NCBI RefSeq assembly: GCF_003058325.1
Contig: NZ_CP028844.1
Location: 598,001 to 662,000, forward strand
Reading direction: 5' to 3'
DNA: 64,000 bases
Source of the DNA: Methylobacterium currus
Lineage (GTDB): Bacteria > Pseudomonadota > Alphaproteobacteria > Rhizobiales > Beijerinckiaceae
Shown here: in pieces, positions 53,295 to 62,220 of the stretch
Layout: every line of letters begins with the position of its first letter
How positions within the stretch are numbered: position 1 is the stretch's first letter
The notes under the pieces: generated by a model
What the model was told of the DNA's origin: nothing
Database searches by the model: none
Seen by the model: only the letters and a program-made list of their open reading frames with translations
Position numbers and translations under genes: made by a program

Positions 53295-54134
53295 ATGTGG
53301 GAAGCCCTCGACGATTTCTACTGGACCTACCAGAGCCTGATCCACGGGATCGGGGTGAACGGCATCCTGGCCTTGTCGGTCTACGTGGTGCTGGCGGTGG
53401 GCCAGCTCTCCCTCGGCCAGGCCGCCTTCATGGGCGTCGGCGCCTATACGGGCGCCCTGCTCTCGGTGAAGTTCGGCGCGCCCTTCGCCGTGTCGATGGT
53501 CGCCGCCGCCCTGGTGCCGGCCGTGCTGGCCTTGATCGTCGGCGGGCCGACTTTGCGGCTCACCGGCGTCTACCTCGCCATCGCGACGATCGGGCTCGGC
53601 GAGATCACCCGCATCGTCTTCCTCAACTGGGACTATGCCGGTGGGGCGCTCGGCCTTTCCAACATCCCGGAGCGCGGCGGCGTGCCGGCGATCTACGGCA
53701 CCCTCGCGGTGCTGCTCGTCGGCCTGACGCTCGTGGCACGCTCCCGCGTCGGCCGCGCCATGGAGGCGATGCGCGAGGACGAGGCCGCGGCCGGCGTGAT
53801 GGGGGTGAACCTGCCGCGCTACCGGCTGGTGGCCCTCGTCGCCTCCTCGGCCATGGCCGGGGTGGCGGGCTGCCTTTCGGCCCATGTCTCCTCGTTCATC
53901 GGCCCGAACGAGTACGGGTTCGAGGCGGCGGTGACGATCCTGAGCTACGCGTTGCTCGGCGGCATCGGCTCGCCGCTCGCGCCGGTGCTGGGCTCGACGA
54001 TTCTCACGCTGCTGCCGGAGGTGCTGCGCCCGCTCGCCGATTTCCGCCTGATGGTGAACGGCCTGATCATCGTGCTCGCCGTCCTCTTCATGCCCCGGGG
54101 CATCCTGCCCTGGCGCATCGCCCGGACGGGCTGA
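53295..54134 (+). CDS. livM: LIV-type ABC importer permease, LivM-like (third system)
   Basis: 279 residues with the LivM pattern VGQLSLGQAAFMGVGAYTG and the loop LLGGIGSPLAPVLGS. The ATG at 53295 is five bases after the LivH stop; the longer frame runs back into livH. Pairs with the preceding permease. Confidence 0.88.
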   Translation: MWEALDDFYWTYQSLIHGIGVNGILALSVYVVLAVGQLSLGQAAFMGVGAYTGALLSVKFGAPFAVSMVAAALVPAVLALIVGGPTLRLTGVYLAIATIGLGEITRIVFLNWDYAGGALGLSNIPERGGVPAIYGTLAVLLVGLTLVARSRVGRAMEAMREDEAAAGVMGVNLPRYRLVALVASSAMAGVAGCLSAHVSSFIGPNEYGFEAAVTILSYALLGGIGSPLAPVLGSTILTLLPEVLRPLADFRLMVNGLIIVLAVLFMPRGILPWRIARTG

Positions 54135-54138
54135 CGCG

Positions 54139-54948
54139 ATGACTCAGCACGTCTCGGCACTCCTCACCGTCCAGGGCCTGACCCGCCGCTTCCAGGGCCT
54201 CGTCGCGGTCGATTCGGTCGACTTCGCAGTCCGGCCCGGCACCGTCCACGGGCTGATCGGGCCGAACGGCGCCGGCAAGACCACCCTGTTCAACCTCGTC
54301 TCCGGCGTGCTGGCGCCGAGCGCCGGCAGCGTGCGCCTCGGCGACCAGCCGCTCGACGGGCTGCCGCCCTATCGGCGCACGGCGCTCGGCCTCGCCCGCA
54401 CGTTCCAGAACATCCGCATCTTCTCCGAGATGACGGTGCTCGAGAACGTGATGACCGGCCTGCACACGCGGCTGTTCTCGACCTGGGGCATCCTGCTCCG
54501 CGGCCCCGGATTCCGGGCCGAGGAGCGCCAGGCCAAGGCCAAGGCGCGCGACCTCCTCTCCTTCGTGGGCCTGTCCGAGGCTGCCGACACCCGCGCGGGC
54601 GACCTGCCCTACGGCGACCAGCGCCGGCTCGAGATCGCCCGGGCGCTGGCCTGCGAGCCGCGTCTCGTGCTCCTCGACGAACCCGCCGCCGGCATGAACC
54701 CGGCCGAGACCCACGCCCTCCTCGGCCTCCTGCGCCGCCTGCGCGACGAGCGCGGCCTGACCCTGCTGCTCGTCGAGCACGACATGCCCCTCGTGATGAG
54801 CCTGTGCGATCGGCTGACGGTCCTGAATTTCGGCCGGCGGATCGCCGACGGCACGCCCGCGGAGGTGCGCGCCCATCCGGCGGTGATCGAGGCCTATCTG
54901 GGCACCGGCAGCCACGAGGTCGGCGTGAGCCGGGGACAAGCATCATGA
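54139..54948 (+). CDS. livG: LIV-type ABC importer ATPase, LivG-like (third system)
   Basis: 269 residues: Walker A GPNGAGKTT, FQNIRIF Q-loop, signature LPYGDQRR and Walker B LVLLDEPAAGMNP. The C-terminal HPAVIEAYLG is the usual LivG end. It overlaps the next gene by four bases (ATGA). Confidence 0.89.
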   Translation: MTQHVSALLTVQGLTRRFQGLVAVDSVDFAVRPGTVHGLIGPNGAGKTTLFNLVSGVLAPSAGSVRLGDQPLDGLPPYRRTALGLARTFQNIRIFSEMTVLENVMTGLHTRLFSTWGILLRGPGFRAEERQAKAKARDLLSFVGLSEAADTRAGDLPYGDQRRLEIARALACEPRLVLLDEPAAGMNPAETHALLGLLRRLRDERGLTLLLVEHDMPLVMSLCDRLTVLNFGRRIADGTPAEVRAHPAVIEAYLGTGSHEVGVSRGQAS

Positions 54949-55679
54949 CTCGATCGGTCGTGAGCGAGTTGCTCGCAGTGGAAGGCCTGCGCCTCGGCTA
55001 CGGCCGGGCCGACGTGGTCCACGGCATCGGCCTGTCGGTGCGGCGCGGCAGCATCGTGTCGCTGATCGGCTCCAACGGCGCCGGCAAGACCACGATCCTG
55101 CGCAGCCTCTCGGGGCTCATGAAGCCCCGGGCCGGCCGGGTGCTGTTCGGCGACGGGACGCCGGTCGACATCGCCGGCGAGGCCGCCCACCGCATCGCGC
55201 GGCGCGGCATCGTGCAGGTGCCGGAAGGGCGCCAGGTCTTCGCCAACATGACGGTGGCCGAGAACCTTCGGCTCGGCGCCTACCACGTGCCGGGGCCGGA
55301 AGCGGCGCGGCGGCAAGCGGCGGTCGAGGCGCGGTTTCCGCGGCTGGCCGAGCGGCTGCGCCAGCAGGCGGGCTACCTCTCGGGCGGCGAGCAGCAGATG
55401 CTGGCGATGGGCCGCGCCCTCATGGCCGAGCCGGTGCTCCTCCTCCTCGACGAGCCCTCGATGGGCCTCGCCCCCCTCATCGTCGACGAGATCTTCTCGA
55501 TCATCGCGTCCTTGCGCGCGGAGGGCCGCACCATCCTGCTCGTCGAGCAGAATGCCAGCGCGGCGCTCGCCATCGCCGATTACGCCTACGTGCTGGAGAC
55601 CGGGCGCATCCGGCTCCAGGGCCAGGCGGCGGACATCGCCCGCAACCCGGAGGTGACGGCGGCGTATCTGGGGGTGTGA
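54945..55679 (+). CDS. livF: LIV-type ABC importer ATPase, LivF-like (third system)
   Basis: 244 residues: Walker A GSNGAGKTT, signature LSGGEQQML, Walker B LLLLDEPSMGLAP and ILLVEQNASAAL. Completes the third importer. Its stop lies within a hairpin shared with the convergent gene. Confidence 0.89.
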   Translation: MTRSVVSELLAVEGLRLGYGRADVVHGIGLSVRRGSIVSLIGSNGAGKTTILRSLSGLMKPRAGRVLFGDGTPVDIAGEAAHRIARRGIVQVPEGRQVFANMTVAENLRLGAYHVPGPEAARRQAAVEARFPRLAERLRQQAGYLSGGEQQMLAMGRALMAEPVLLLLDEPSMGLAPLIVDEIFSIIASLRAEGRTILLVEQNASAALAIADYAYVLETGRIRLQGQAADIARNPEVTAAYLGV

Positions 55680-55695
55680 GGGCGGAAGCCCTCAC
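55676..55695. terminator. Bidirectional hairpin between convergent genes
   Basis: GTGAGGGC and GCCCTCAC form a perfect 8-bp stem with a GGAA tetraloop. It spans the stop codons of livF and of the convergent gene that follows, and is probably used from both sides. Confidence 0.65.
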
Positions 55696-57788
55696 TGCCA
55701 AACCCCCGCCTTGCGCGCCTTCGCGCTCGCCTCCGCCGCCTGCAAGTCCGGCGGGGCACCCGGTGCCGCCCGTCCGGCGCCGTTGAACAGAACCACCTCC
55801 GACAGGTCCTGGTCGCCGGCGCGGCAGCGGTACAGATCGGCGCCTCCCGCCGGCTGGCACGTCACCTCGCGCCGGCGCAGGTACTGGCGGAACTCGCGGG
55901 CGAGCGTGCCCCCCTGTCCCTCGACGCCGGCGAGGCGCACGCTCTGCCCGTCGAGGCGCAGGCGGCCGGTATCGATCACCCGCGGCACGCCGCGCAAGGC
56001 CGGGGTGGCGGTCGGGCGCTCGCCGGGATTCTGCCAGGCCGGGCGGGACGCCGGGCGGGTGGTGCTCCCGGTCTCGCGGGCGCCCTCCCGCGCCTCGGAG
56101 ACCGGCGGCGCCGGGCGGGCTTTCGCCACCTGGGCCGAGAAATCCTGAAACAACGCCTCCGGCCCGTCGCCGGCCCCGTTCTCGGCCGCCGCGCCGGAAA
56201 GATAGGTGCCGACAAGGAGGTCGCCGACCGGTCCGATGAACAGCCCATCCCGGCTCGACGGATCGTCGGTGCTCTCCGGCGGTCGGGCGAGGCCGGCGAG
56301 CAGCCCGAGGAGCGCCGTGCGCCGCTCCGCCGCCGGCATCGGTCCGGCGACCAGCCGGTCGTAGACCGGGCGGCCGTCGCGCCCGAGATGGCGCAGGCTG
56401 GCGCTCGCAGCCCGGCGGGCCTCGGGCGTGTCGACGAGGGACGCGCCGCCGGCCACCACCGCCTGCACGCCGCCATCCGGGCCGAGGGCCAGGAAGCCTG
56501 CCCGGGCGCCGCCGCGGCCGGCGGCGTCGAGGCGGCGCTCTACCGCCGTCTCGGCCATGGCCTGGAGGTCGCGGTCGAGGGTGGTGCGCAGCACCGCCTC
56601 GCGGGGCCACCCGGGGCCGAGACGGCCCGCGGCCTCGGCCAGGACGAGATCGGGGAATCCGCTGCGGGTCACCGGCGTGGTGCCGACGGGGCTGAGACCA
56701 TCGAGCGCCCGCCCGGCTTGCCCGGCCTCGGTCGCGCCGAGCGTGCCGCGCATCACCATGCCGTCGAGCACCGCGTGGCCGAGCGCCCGGGCCGCGTTCA
56801 CGTCCCGGTCGGGCTGCAGGCCGGGGGCGAGGGTCAGGCCGGCGAGATAAGCCGCCTCCGGCGTGTCGAGGGAGACCGCCGCCTTGTTGAACAGGGCCCT
56901 GGCCGCGGCGTCGATTCCGGTGAGGCCGGGGCCGAAACGGGCGAGGTCGAGGGCGCGGGCGAGGATCCGCGCGTCGCTCTCCCGCACCGAGAGCCACAGG
57001 ACCAGCATCGCCTCGCGCACCCGGTCGGCGAGGCTGCGCGGCTGACCCGGCGCGGCTCCGATGAGGTCGCGGCGGACCAGGCGCTGGGTCAGGCGCGGGC
57101 CGCCGGACCGGGGGCCGTCGCTGATCGTATCGCGGAAGGCCCGCCCGATCACGGCCGCCACCCCCGCCGCATCGAGCCGGTAGCCGTCCTCGAACCACGG
57201 ATCCTGCGCGGCGAGGAACGCTTGGCGCATGGCGGGGGACACGGCGTCCAGCGGGAGAGGCTGCCCCCGGACGACGTCGCGGCGGGCGACCGGCGTGCCA
57301 TCCTCCGCCTGTATCGTGAGGGTGCGTGGCGAAGGCCGGCTGCCGCTCAAGGGTGGCAGCGTCGCGGCGCACCAGACGAGGAACAGGGCCGCGAGGCTCG
57401 CACCGCCGAGGCCGGCGAGCAGCAGAGCGCGGCCCCAGGGCAGCGCCCCGGCCCGCCGCGCGGCACCGGCGGCGCGGGCCGCGAGCGGATGGGCGCCGAC
57501 GCGCTCGGCCGCCCCCTGCCAGGCGGGTGCGACCCGTCGCAGCGGCCCGGCAGCGGCGGCGAGCACCGGCTGGAGGTGCCCGGCGGCCTGGCTTCCAGCC
57601 CGGGCGGCGCCGGCGCGGACCTGCGCCAGCCCCGCCGACAGCGAGAGGACGCCGGGGGGGAGCCGGCTGCGCGCAGGGCCAACGCGGGAGGGAGAGGAGG
57701 CCTCCGGACGCTCCGGCGGCGGCTGCGGCGGGCTGGAGAGGTCGAGCCAATCCCGCCCGGGCTGCGTCGTCATCGGATCCGCCACCAT
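55692..57788 (-). CDS. Degenerate class A penicillin-binding protein fused to a nuclease-like domain
   Basis: 698 residues (683 if the ATG at 57773 is used). After a Pro/Ala-rich cytoplasmic part comes one membrane helix (~119-141), then a glycosyltransferase 51-like domain and a shortened transpeptidase-like region. The first catalytic Glu of GT51 (EDRRF in active enzymes) reads QDPWF here (Gln195); the GGSTITQQ loop is SGGPRLTQR. The transpeptidase Ser-x2-Lys is absent and the Lys-Thr-Gly strand reads DDPSSRDG. Residues 600-698 resemble a staphylococcal nuclease-like fold (VIDTGRLRLDGQSVRLAGVE, AEASAKARKAGVW) without its catalytic Glu. It looks like a structural or regulatory cell-wall protein rather than an enzyme. 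Confidence 0.7.
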   Translation of the reverse strand: MVADPMTTQPGRDWLDLSSPPQPPPERPEASSPSRVGPARSRLPPGVLSLSAGLAQVRAGAARAGSQAAGHLQPVLAAAAGPLRRVAPAWQGAAERVGAHPLAARAAGAARRAGALPWGRALLLAGLGGASLAALFLVWCAATLPPLSGSRPSPRTLTIQAEDGTPVARRDVVRGQPLPLDAVSPAMRQAFLAAQDPWFEDGYRLDAAGVAAVIGRAFRDTISDGPRSGGPRLTQRLVRRDLIGAAPGQPRSLADRVREAMLVLWLSVRESDARILARALDLARFGPGLTGIDAAARALFNKAAVSLDTPEAAYLAGLTLAPGLQPDRDVNAARALGHAVLDGMVMRGTLGATEAGQAGRALDGLSPVGTTPVTRSGFPDLVLAEAAGRLGPGWPREAVLRTTLDRDLQAMAETAVERRLDAAGRGGARAGFLALGPDGGVQAVVAGGASLVDTPEARRAASASLRHLGRDGRPVYDRLVAGPMPAAERRTALLGLLAGLARPPESTDDPSSRDGLFIGPVGDLLVGTYLSGAAAENGAGDGPEALFQDFSAQVAKARPAPPVSEAREGARETGSTTRPASRPAWQNPGERPTATPALRGVPRVIDTGRLRLDGQSVRLAGVEGQGGTLAREFRQYLRRREVTCQPAGGADLYRCRAGDQDLSEVVLFNGAGRAAPGAPPDLQAAEASAKARKAGVWQ

Positions 57789-58116
57789 CCTGAGCGCTCA
57801 CCCTCCGCCTCGATGCCGCCGCGCCCGAAACCCTTAAGGCGGGGCGCGAAACGGCTACGGTCCCCGGCAACGTTGGCCCTGCGGAAACAGTTCCGCCCCA
57901 ACCCACCCGAGACCGGCCGCGGAGCCTGAATGCGGCGCAGTCGGCTCGGCAATGCGGGTTGTGACGACAAGTCTTCGTACTCAAGCTCGGCCGTTAGGTA
58001 CCCCGATAGTTCAGACGAACCGCGAATAGTCCGGAACGATATTTTGAAGTCGGCGTTTTGAAGCATCATCGAAGCGCTGCCGCATCCAATGCCGGCGCTC
58101 AGGGAGGCACCCGATC
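57789..58116. other. 328-bp intergenic region between divergent genes
   Basis: The left half should carry the promoter of the leftward penicillin-binding-like gene; nothing specific is seen. The right half has a general-stress promoter motif at 58033-58057. It is more A/T-rich than its surroundings. Confidence 0.6.
58033..58057 (+). promoter_or_regulatory. EcfG-type general stress promoter
   Basis: GGAAC, a 16-base spacer and CGTT match the consensus used by the alphaproteobacterial EcfG/PhyR general stress response. The start codon of the next gene is 59 bp downstream, a normal distance. Inference: the repeat protein at 58117 is induced by stress. Confidence 0.6.
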
Positions 58117-59310
58117 ATGAACAGATTGACAGTTGGACTGGCCGCGCTGCTGCTCAGCACTTCGGCTTATGCACAAACGGCCGGTAGCCCGGCGGCCGGC
58201 GGCGCGCCGGGTCGCGGCGGCGAGATGAGCCAATCCGGCCCGAAGGCCGGACAAGGCGCCGGACAGATGGGCGCCGGCCAGCAGGCCCGCGGCGAGATGG
58301 GCAAGGGCGAGGCAGGCAAGGGCGAGGCGAAGGCCGACGGCCAGGCCGGAATGCGGGCCGAGCAGGGCCGCCAGGGTGCCGGCCGCGACGGCGTGAACCA
58401 AGGATCTATGACGGACCGCAAGGACGGGACCCGCGACCGCGCCGAGACCACCCGCGCCGGCGAGCGCGGGGCCGACCGCGACAGCCGCCGGGCGATGGAT
58501 GAGCGCCGCGACGGCGAGCGCCGGATGGATCGCCGCGGCGACCGGGCCGACCGCATCGAGCGCCGTGAGGGCCGCGCCGGCTTCCGCAGCGAGGCGCGTG
58601 AGGACCGGATCACCACCGTCGGCGGCCGCCGCACTGTGACGATCGCAGGCCAGCGGGTGATCTACGGCTCGCCGGAATACCGCCGCCTCGTCATCCGCGA
58701 GAAGAGCGGGCCGCGCCGCTATGTCGTGGTGCGCGGCCAGCGGGTGATCTATGGCTCGCCGGAATACCGTCGCCTGATCGTCTCCGAGCGCAGCGGCTCC
58801 GACCGCTACGTCACGGTCTCGGGCCGTCGCGTCCTCGTCGGGTCGCCGGAATACCGTCGCCTGTCGGTGAGCGAGCGCAGCAGCGTCACCGGTAGCGTGC
58901 GCGGCCGCGAGGACGTGCGCAGCGAGCGCCGCGAGGATCGCCTGAGCCGGAGCGAGCAGCGCCGCGACGGCGCCGTGGACCGCGAGCGCAACCGCGACCT
59001 GTCGCGGGGCGAGATGAAGACCGACGCCAAGGACCGGCGCGAGATGGGCGAGCGCAACGGCGCCCGGCCCGAGCAGGCGGCGGGCAACCAGCCTGGCCGC
59101 ACCGGTGGCGAGCGCGGCATGAACGACCGCCAGGCGAATGACCGCCAGATGGGCGGCCGCGGTACCGGCCCGGAGACCACCGGCAGCACCCAGCGCGGCG
59201 GTGCCGGCGGCGGCAAGTCGATGCAGGAGGGCGGAGCCCGGTCCATGCAGGAGGGCGGTGGCGCCAAGGCCGGCCAGCCCGGCGGCGCGGGTGCCGGTGG
59301 CCGCATGTAA
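58117..59310 (+). CDS. Secreted Arg/Gly-rich protein with three 29-residue repeats
   Basis: 397 residues. A Sec signal peptide (cleavage near AYA-QT, residue 20) is followed by a Gly/Ala/Gln region, an Arg/Asp/Glu-rich charged region, three consecutive repeats at residues 171-199, 200-228 and 229-257, and a Gly/Met/Gln-rich tail. Each repeat contains GQRVIYGSPEYRRL or a close variant and is encoded by an 87-bp unit in the DNA. No enzyme motif or membrane segment follows the signal. I do not recognise a family. AGGGAGG is a good ribosome site. The 525-residue opposite-strand frame is a shadow of this composition. Confidence 0.72.
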   Translation: MNRLTVGLAALLLSTSAYAQTAGSPAAGGAPGRGGEMSQSGPKAGQGAGQMGAGQQARGEMGKGEAGKGEAKADGQAGMRAEQGRQGAGRDGVNQGSMTDRKDGTRDRAETTRAGERGADRDSRRAMDERRDGERRMDRRGDRADRIERREGRAGFRSEAREDRITTVGGRRTVTIAGQRVIYGSPEYRRLVIREKSGPRRYVVVRGQRVIYGSPEYRRLIVSERSGSDRYVTVSGRRVLVGSPEYRRLSVSERSSVTGSVRGREDVRSERREDRLSRSEQRRDGAVDRERNRDLSRGEMKTDAKDRREMGERNGARPEQAAGNQPGRTGGERGMNDRQANDRQMGGRGTGPETTGSTQRGGAGGGKSMQEGGARSMQEGGGAKAGQPGGAGAGGRM

Positions 59311-59702
59311 TCGGCCCCATCGCAGCGTCCGATGGTGAACGAGGCCGGTCCCGGGGGCACCCGGGGCCGGCCTTCGCGCGTGCGGCCGAGGTTGCGGAGG
59401 GGGGAGCCCGCGCGGGTTGCGGCAATGGAGCGCCCGGGCTCCGATGTGATTGTGCTCACCCGGGTCATGCGCTACCGCCGGGAGGCCTGCGCCGGCCGCC
59501 CCTTTCCCGCCCGGTTGACGCCGCATGGAGGCGGTCGAGCGCGCCGCGGACTGCCGGACGTGTTCGGGAGGATCAGGATGCCGATGCGCGCGCCCATCTC
59601 CACACTCGGCCCGGGCGAAGCCGTCGCCCGCGTCGCCTTGTCCGGCCGGCTCGCCCCGGCCGGCGCCCCCATCCATGCCAGCCGAGCAGATTCGACGCGC
59701 AG
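59311..59702. other. 392-bp intergenic region
   Basis: A short rightward frame (59332-59709) overlaps the ubiB start and has no ribosome site or family features; I do not call it. The region should hold the ubiB promoter; no clear motif is seen. Confidence 0.5.
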
Positions 59703-61337
59703 ATGCTGAAAACCGCCATCGTCGCGGCGCGGGACCGCCAGCGCCTCCAGGAAATCGCCGGCATCCTGATCGGCTTCGGGGTCAACAAGGTCGTCGACCG
59801 GCTCGGCCTGCGGGCGATCCCGCGGCTCGCCTGGCGCAGCGCGCCCGCCGTCGATCTCACCCGCCTGTCGCAGCCCGAGCGCCTGCGCCGGGCGATCGAG
59901 GCCTTGGGGCCCACCTTCATCAAGCTCGGACAGGTGCTGGCGAGCCGCGCCGACCTCCTGGCCCCGCAATGGACCGAAGAGCTCGGCAAGCTGCACGACA
60001 AGGTCGCGCCGCTGCCCTGGGAGGTGATCCGGCCCCAGCTCGAGGCCGATCTCGGCGCCCCGCCCGCCGAGATCTTTTCGGAATTCGACACCAACCCGAT
60101 CGCCTCGGCCTCGATCGCCCAGGTCTACCGGGCCCGGCTCGAGACCGGCGAGGAGGTGATCGTCAAGGTCCGGCGTCCGGGCCTGCAGAAGATCATCGAG
60201 GCGGACCTGCGGCTCCTGTCGCACGCCTCGCGCATCGTCGAGACCGAGTGGCCCGAGATGGCCCGCTACCGGCCGACCGAGCAGATGCGCCACATCGCCA
60301 ACGGCCTGCGCGAGGAACTCGACCTCGCCAACGAGGGCCGCAACTGCGAGATGCTGGCAGCCCTGTTCCCCGACCGCGACGACGTGGTCTTCCCGAAGGT
60401 CTACTGGGAATACACCTCCGAGCGGGTGCTGGTGCAGGAATTCGTCCACGGCATCCCGCCGACGGACACCAAGCGCCTGGAGGAGGCCGGCCTCGACCGC
60501 AAGGTGCTGGCCCAGCGCGGGGTCGATGCCTTCCTGCAGATGGCCCTGATCGAGGGGCTGTTCCACGCCGATCCGCATCCCGGCAACCTGTTGGCGATGT
60601 CGGGCAACCGCATCGCCTTCATCGATTTCGGCATCGTCGGGCGGTTGTCGCAGCGACGGCGCTCGCAGCTCCTCGTGCTCATCGGCGCGATGCTGCAGGA
60701 GGACGCCGACGGGCTGATGGCGGTGCTGCTCGACTGGACCGGCGCCAGCAACCCGGACCTGACCCGGCTCGAAGCCGCCTCGCAGGCCTTCGTCACCCGC
60801 CACAACGGCGCGACGCTCAATCTCGGCCTCGTGCTGACCGACTTCATGACCATGGCCCGCGAGAACGACCTCGCGATGCCGACCGACCTCGCGATCCTGT
60901 TCAAGGGCCTGGTCACGGCCGACGGCGTGATGCGCCAGCTCGACCCCGCCTTCGACCTGTTCGCGGCCGCAGGCCCGACGGTGCGCCGCCACATGCGGGC
61001 GCAGTTCTCGGTCAAGGACATGAAGGGCAAGTTCCAGGGCCTGGCGACCGGGCTCTACGGCGCGGCCTCCGAACTGCCGACGCTGATCCACCTGATGCTG
61101 GTGCGGCTCAAGCAGGGCCGGGTCACGGTGGAGATCGAGCTCAAGGGCATGGACAAGCTGACACGGGGCATCGAGCGCGCCGCCGCCCGGGTCGCGGTCG
61201 GCCTCGTGGTGGCGGCCTTCGCCACCCAGCTCGCCCCGCGGCTGATGGAGCACGGCACCCCGGCCTTCGCCACCATCGGCATCCTGGTGCTGACGATCGG
61301 GATCGGCTGGATCCTGCTGCTCGCCCGCAACCGCTGA
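59703..61337 (+). CDS. ubiB: UbiB/ABC1-family atypical kinase-like protein
   Basis: 544 residues. The family-specific KLGQ (Lys74-Gln77), ASASIAQVYRARL (the Ala-rich nucleotide loop), and the kinase-like DPHPGNLL and FIDFGIVG are present, then two C-terminal membrane helices. UbiB is needed for ubiquinone synthesis, perhaps for extracting hydrophobic intermediates. It is not beside ubiE or ubiJ here; the operon is single-gene. A hairpin follows about 65 bp later. Confidence 0.88.
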   Translation: MLKTAIVAARDRQRLQEIAGILIGFGVNKVVDRLGLRAIPRLAWRSAPAVDLTRLSQPERLRRAIEALGPTFIKLGQVLASRADLLAPQWTEELGKLHDKVAPLPWEVIRPQLEADLGAPPAEIFSEFDTNPIASASIAQVYRARLETGEEVIVKVRRPGLQKIIEADLRLLSHASRIVETEWPEMARYRPTEQMRHIANGLREELDLANEGRNCEMLAALFPDRDDVVFPKVYWEYTSERVLVQEFVHGIPPTDTKRLEEAGLDRKVLAQRGVDAFLQMALIEGLFHADPHPGNLLAMSGNRIAFIDFGIVGRLSQRRRSQLLVLIGAMLQEDADGLMAVLLDWTGASNPDLTRLEAASQAFVTRHNGATLNLGLVLTDFMTMARENDLAMPTDLAILFKGLVTADGVMRQLDPAFDLFAAAGPTVRRHMRAQFSVKDMKGKFQGLATGLYGAASELPTLIHLMLVRLKQGRVTVEIELKGMDKLTRGIERAAARVAVGLVVAAFATQLAPRLMEHGTPAFATIGILVLTIGIGWILLLARNR

Positions 61338-61401
61338 GGCGGCATCCGGACCCCGTCGCGCAACCCCGCGCGGCGCCTGGGCGAAACCTCGGACACACGA
61401 T

Positions 61402-61427
61402 GGGGCCGCCCCCGGAGGGACGGCCCC
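61402..61427 (+). terminator. Terminator-like hairpin after ubiB
   Basis: GGGGCCG and CGGCCCC enclose an inner CCC/GGG pair. It sits between ubiB and the convergent small gene. There is no T-run, so activity is uncertain. Confidence 0.5.
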
Positions 61428-61452
61428 TGCCCTGCTGATCGGTCTGCCGCGC

Positions 61453-61650
61453 TCAGGCGGCGAGGCGCCGGCCGCGCCGGCGGGCGTGCAGGTCCTGCGC
61501 CGCCCGGGTGGCGTGGCGCGGGCTGCGGAAGACCCGTCCCTCCAGTGTGTGGAAGTCCGGATGGGCGGAGAAGAAGCGGAAGCCGTCGGTCTCGGGAACG
61601 ACGATTCCGGCGGAGGTCTCGCCGACCTCGACGATGCGGGCAGGCTGCAT
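61453..61650 (-). CDS. Small protein of unknown function
   Basis: 65 residues from the ATG at 61650, with GGAGA at a good distance. The sequence runs MQPARIVEVGETSAGIVVP, then FRFFSAHPDFHTLEGRVF and an Arg-rich C-terminus. This resembles small conserved proteins of Methylobacterium and its relatives that have no assigned function. The longer frame upstream is rich in unlikely residues and is ignored. It converges with ubiB. Confidence 0.65.
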   Translation of the reverse strand: MQPARIVEVGETSAGIVVPETDGFRFFSAHPDFHTLEGRVFRSPRHATRAAQDLHARRRGRRLAA

Positions 61651-62220
61651 GGTTGCGTGTCTCCGGTCGCGGCCGCTCCTCGGGCGCCGCGGAATCCTGT
61701 CTCGGGAAAGCTTAGCAAGAGTCGGGCCGGTCTCGAGCGGCCCGGGCGGACGGCGCGCGCTCAGGCGCGGCGGCCGCCGCAGCGACACGGATCGCAGGAA
61801 GCCGGAACGGGATGGCCGGCGAAGGGCATGCGACAAGGCAGCATCGCGTGGATCTCCGGATTGGCCCACCGGCGCGTCGGAGGCGCCGGGGTGCTTTAGC
61901 GTTTGGTCTCGCGGCGCAATCGCCTCAAATCACCGCGGCGACGGGACCCGTCAGATCGGCCCCGAATGCCCGGTCACCATCGGCCGGCGGGGTGCCGAAG
62001 TCAACGAGAATGTTCTTTTTATGGAACAGTTTGAAAGACAATAGGTTTTCATTCACGCGCCACGCCGGAGCACAATCACAATGCTACGGCCGGTTTCTAG
62101 GCCATCGACTCGCACGCAACCGGTTTTCGTTCTTTAAAACAAACGGCGCGATGGCGTGCGGTCTGGCGCGCCGCCGTCGCGTGGCGCAGGATGCGGGCCT
62201 GGACCATCCGGAGAGCGCCG
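61651..62220. other. 570-bp intergenic region, partly A/T-rich
   Basis: The leftward small gene and the rightward cupin diverge from here. Between about 62000 and 62150 the base composition is markedly richer in A and T than the rest of the window. A GGAAC-N16-GGTT sequence at 62023-62047 is one base off the general-stress promoter consensus. No gene is visible. Confidence 0.55.

Noticed and set aside
58099..59676. A 525-residue frame on the minus strand
   Set aside because: It is the complement of the repeat protein at 58117, with Ala/His/Leu-rich composition, no ribosome site and a start beyond the real gene.
59332..59709. A 125-residue plus-strand frame
   Set aside because: Overlaps the ubiB start, has no ribosome site and no recognisable features.
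62023..62047. GGAAC-N16-GGTT as a general-stress promoter
   Set aside because: One base off in the -10 element and about 170 bp from the cupin start; kept only as a remark.
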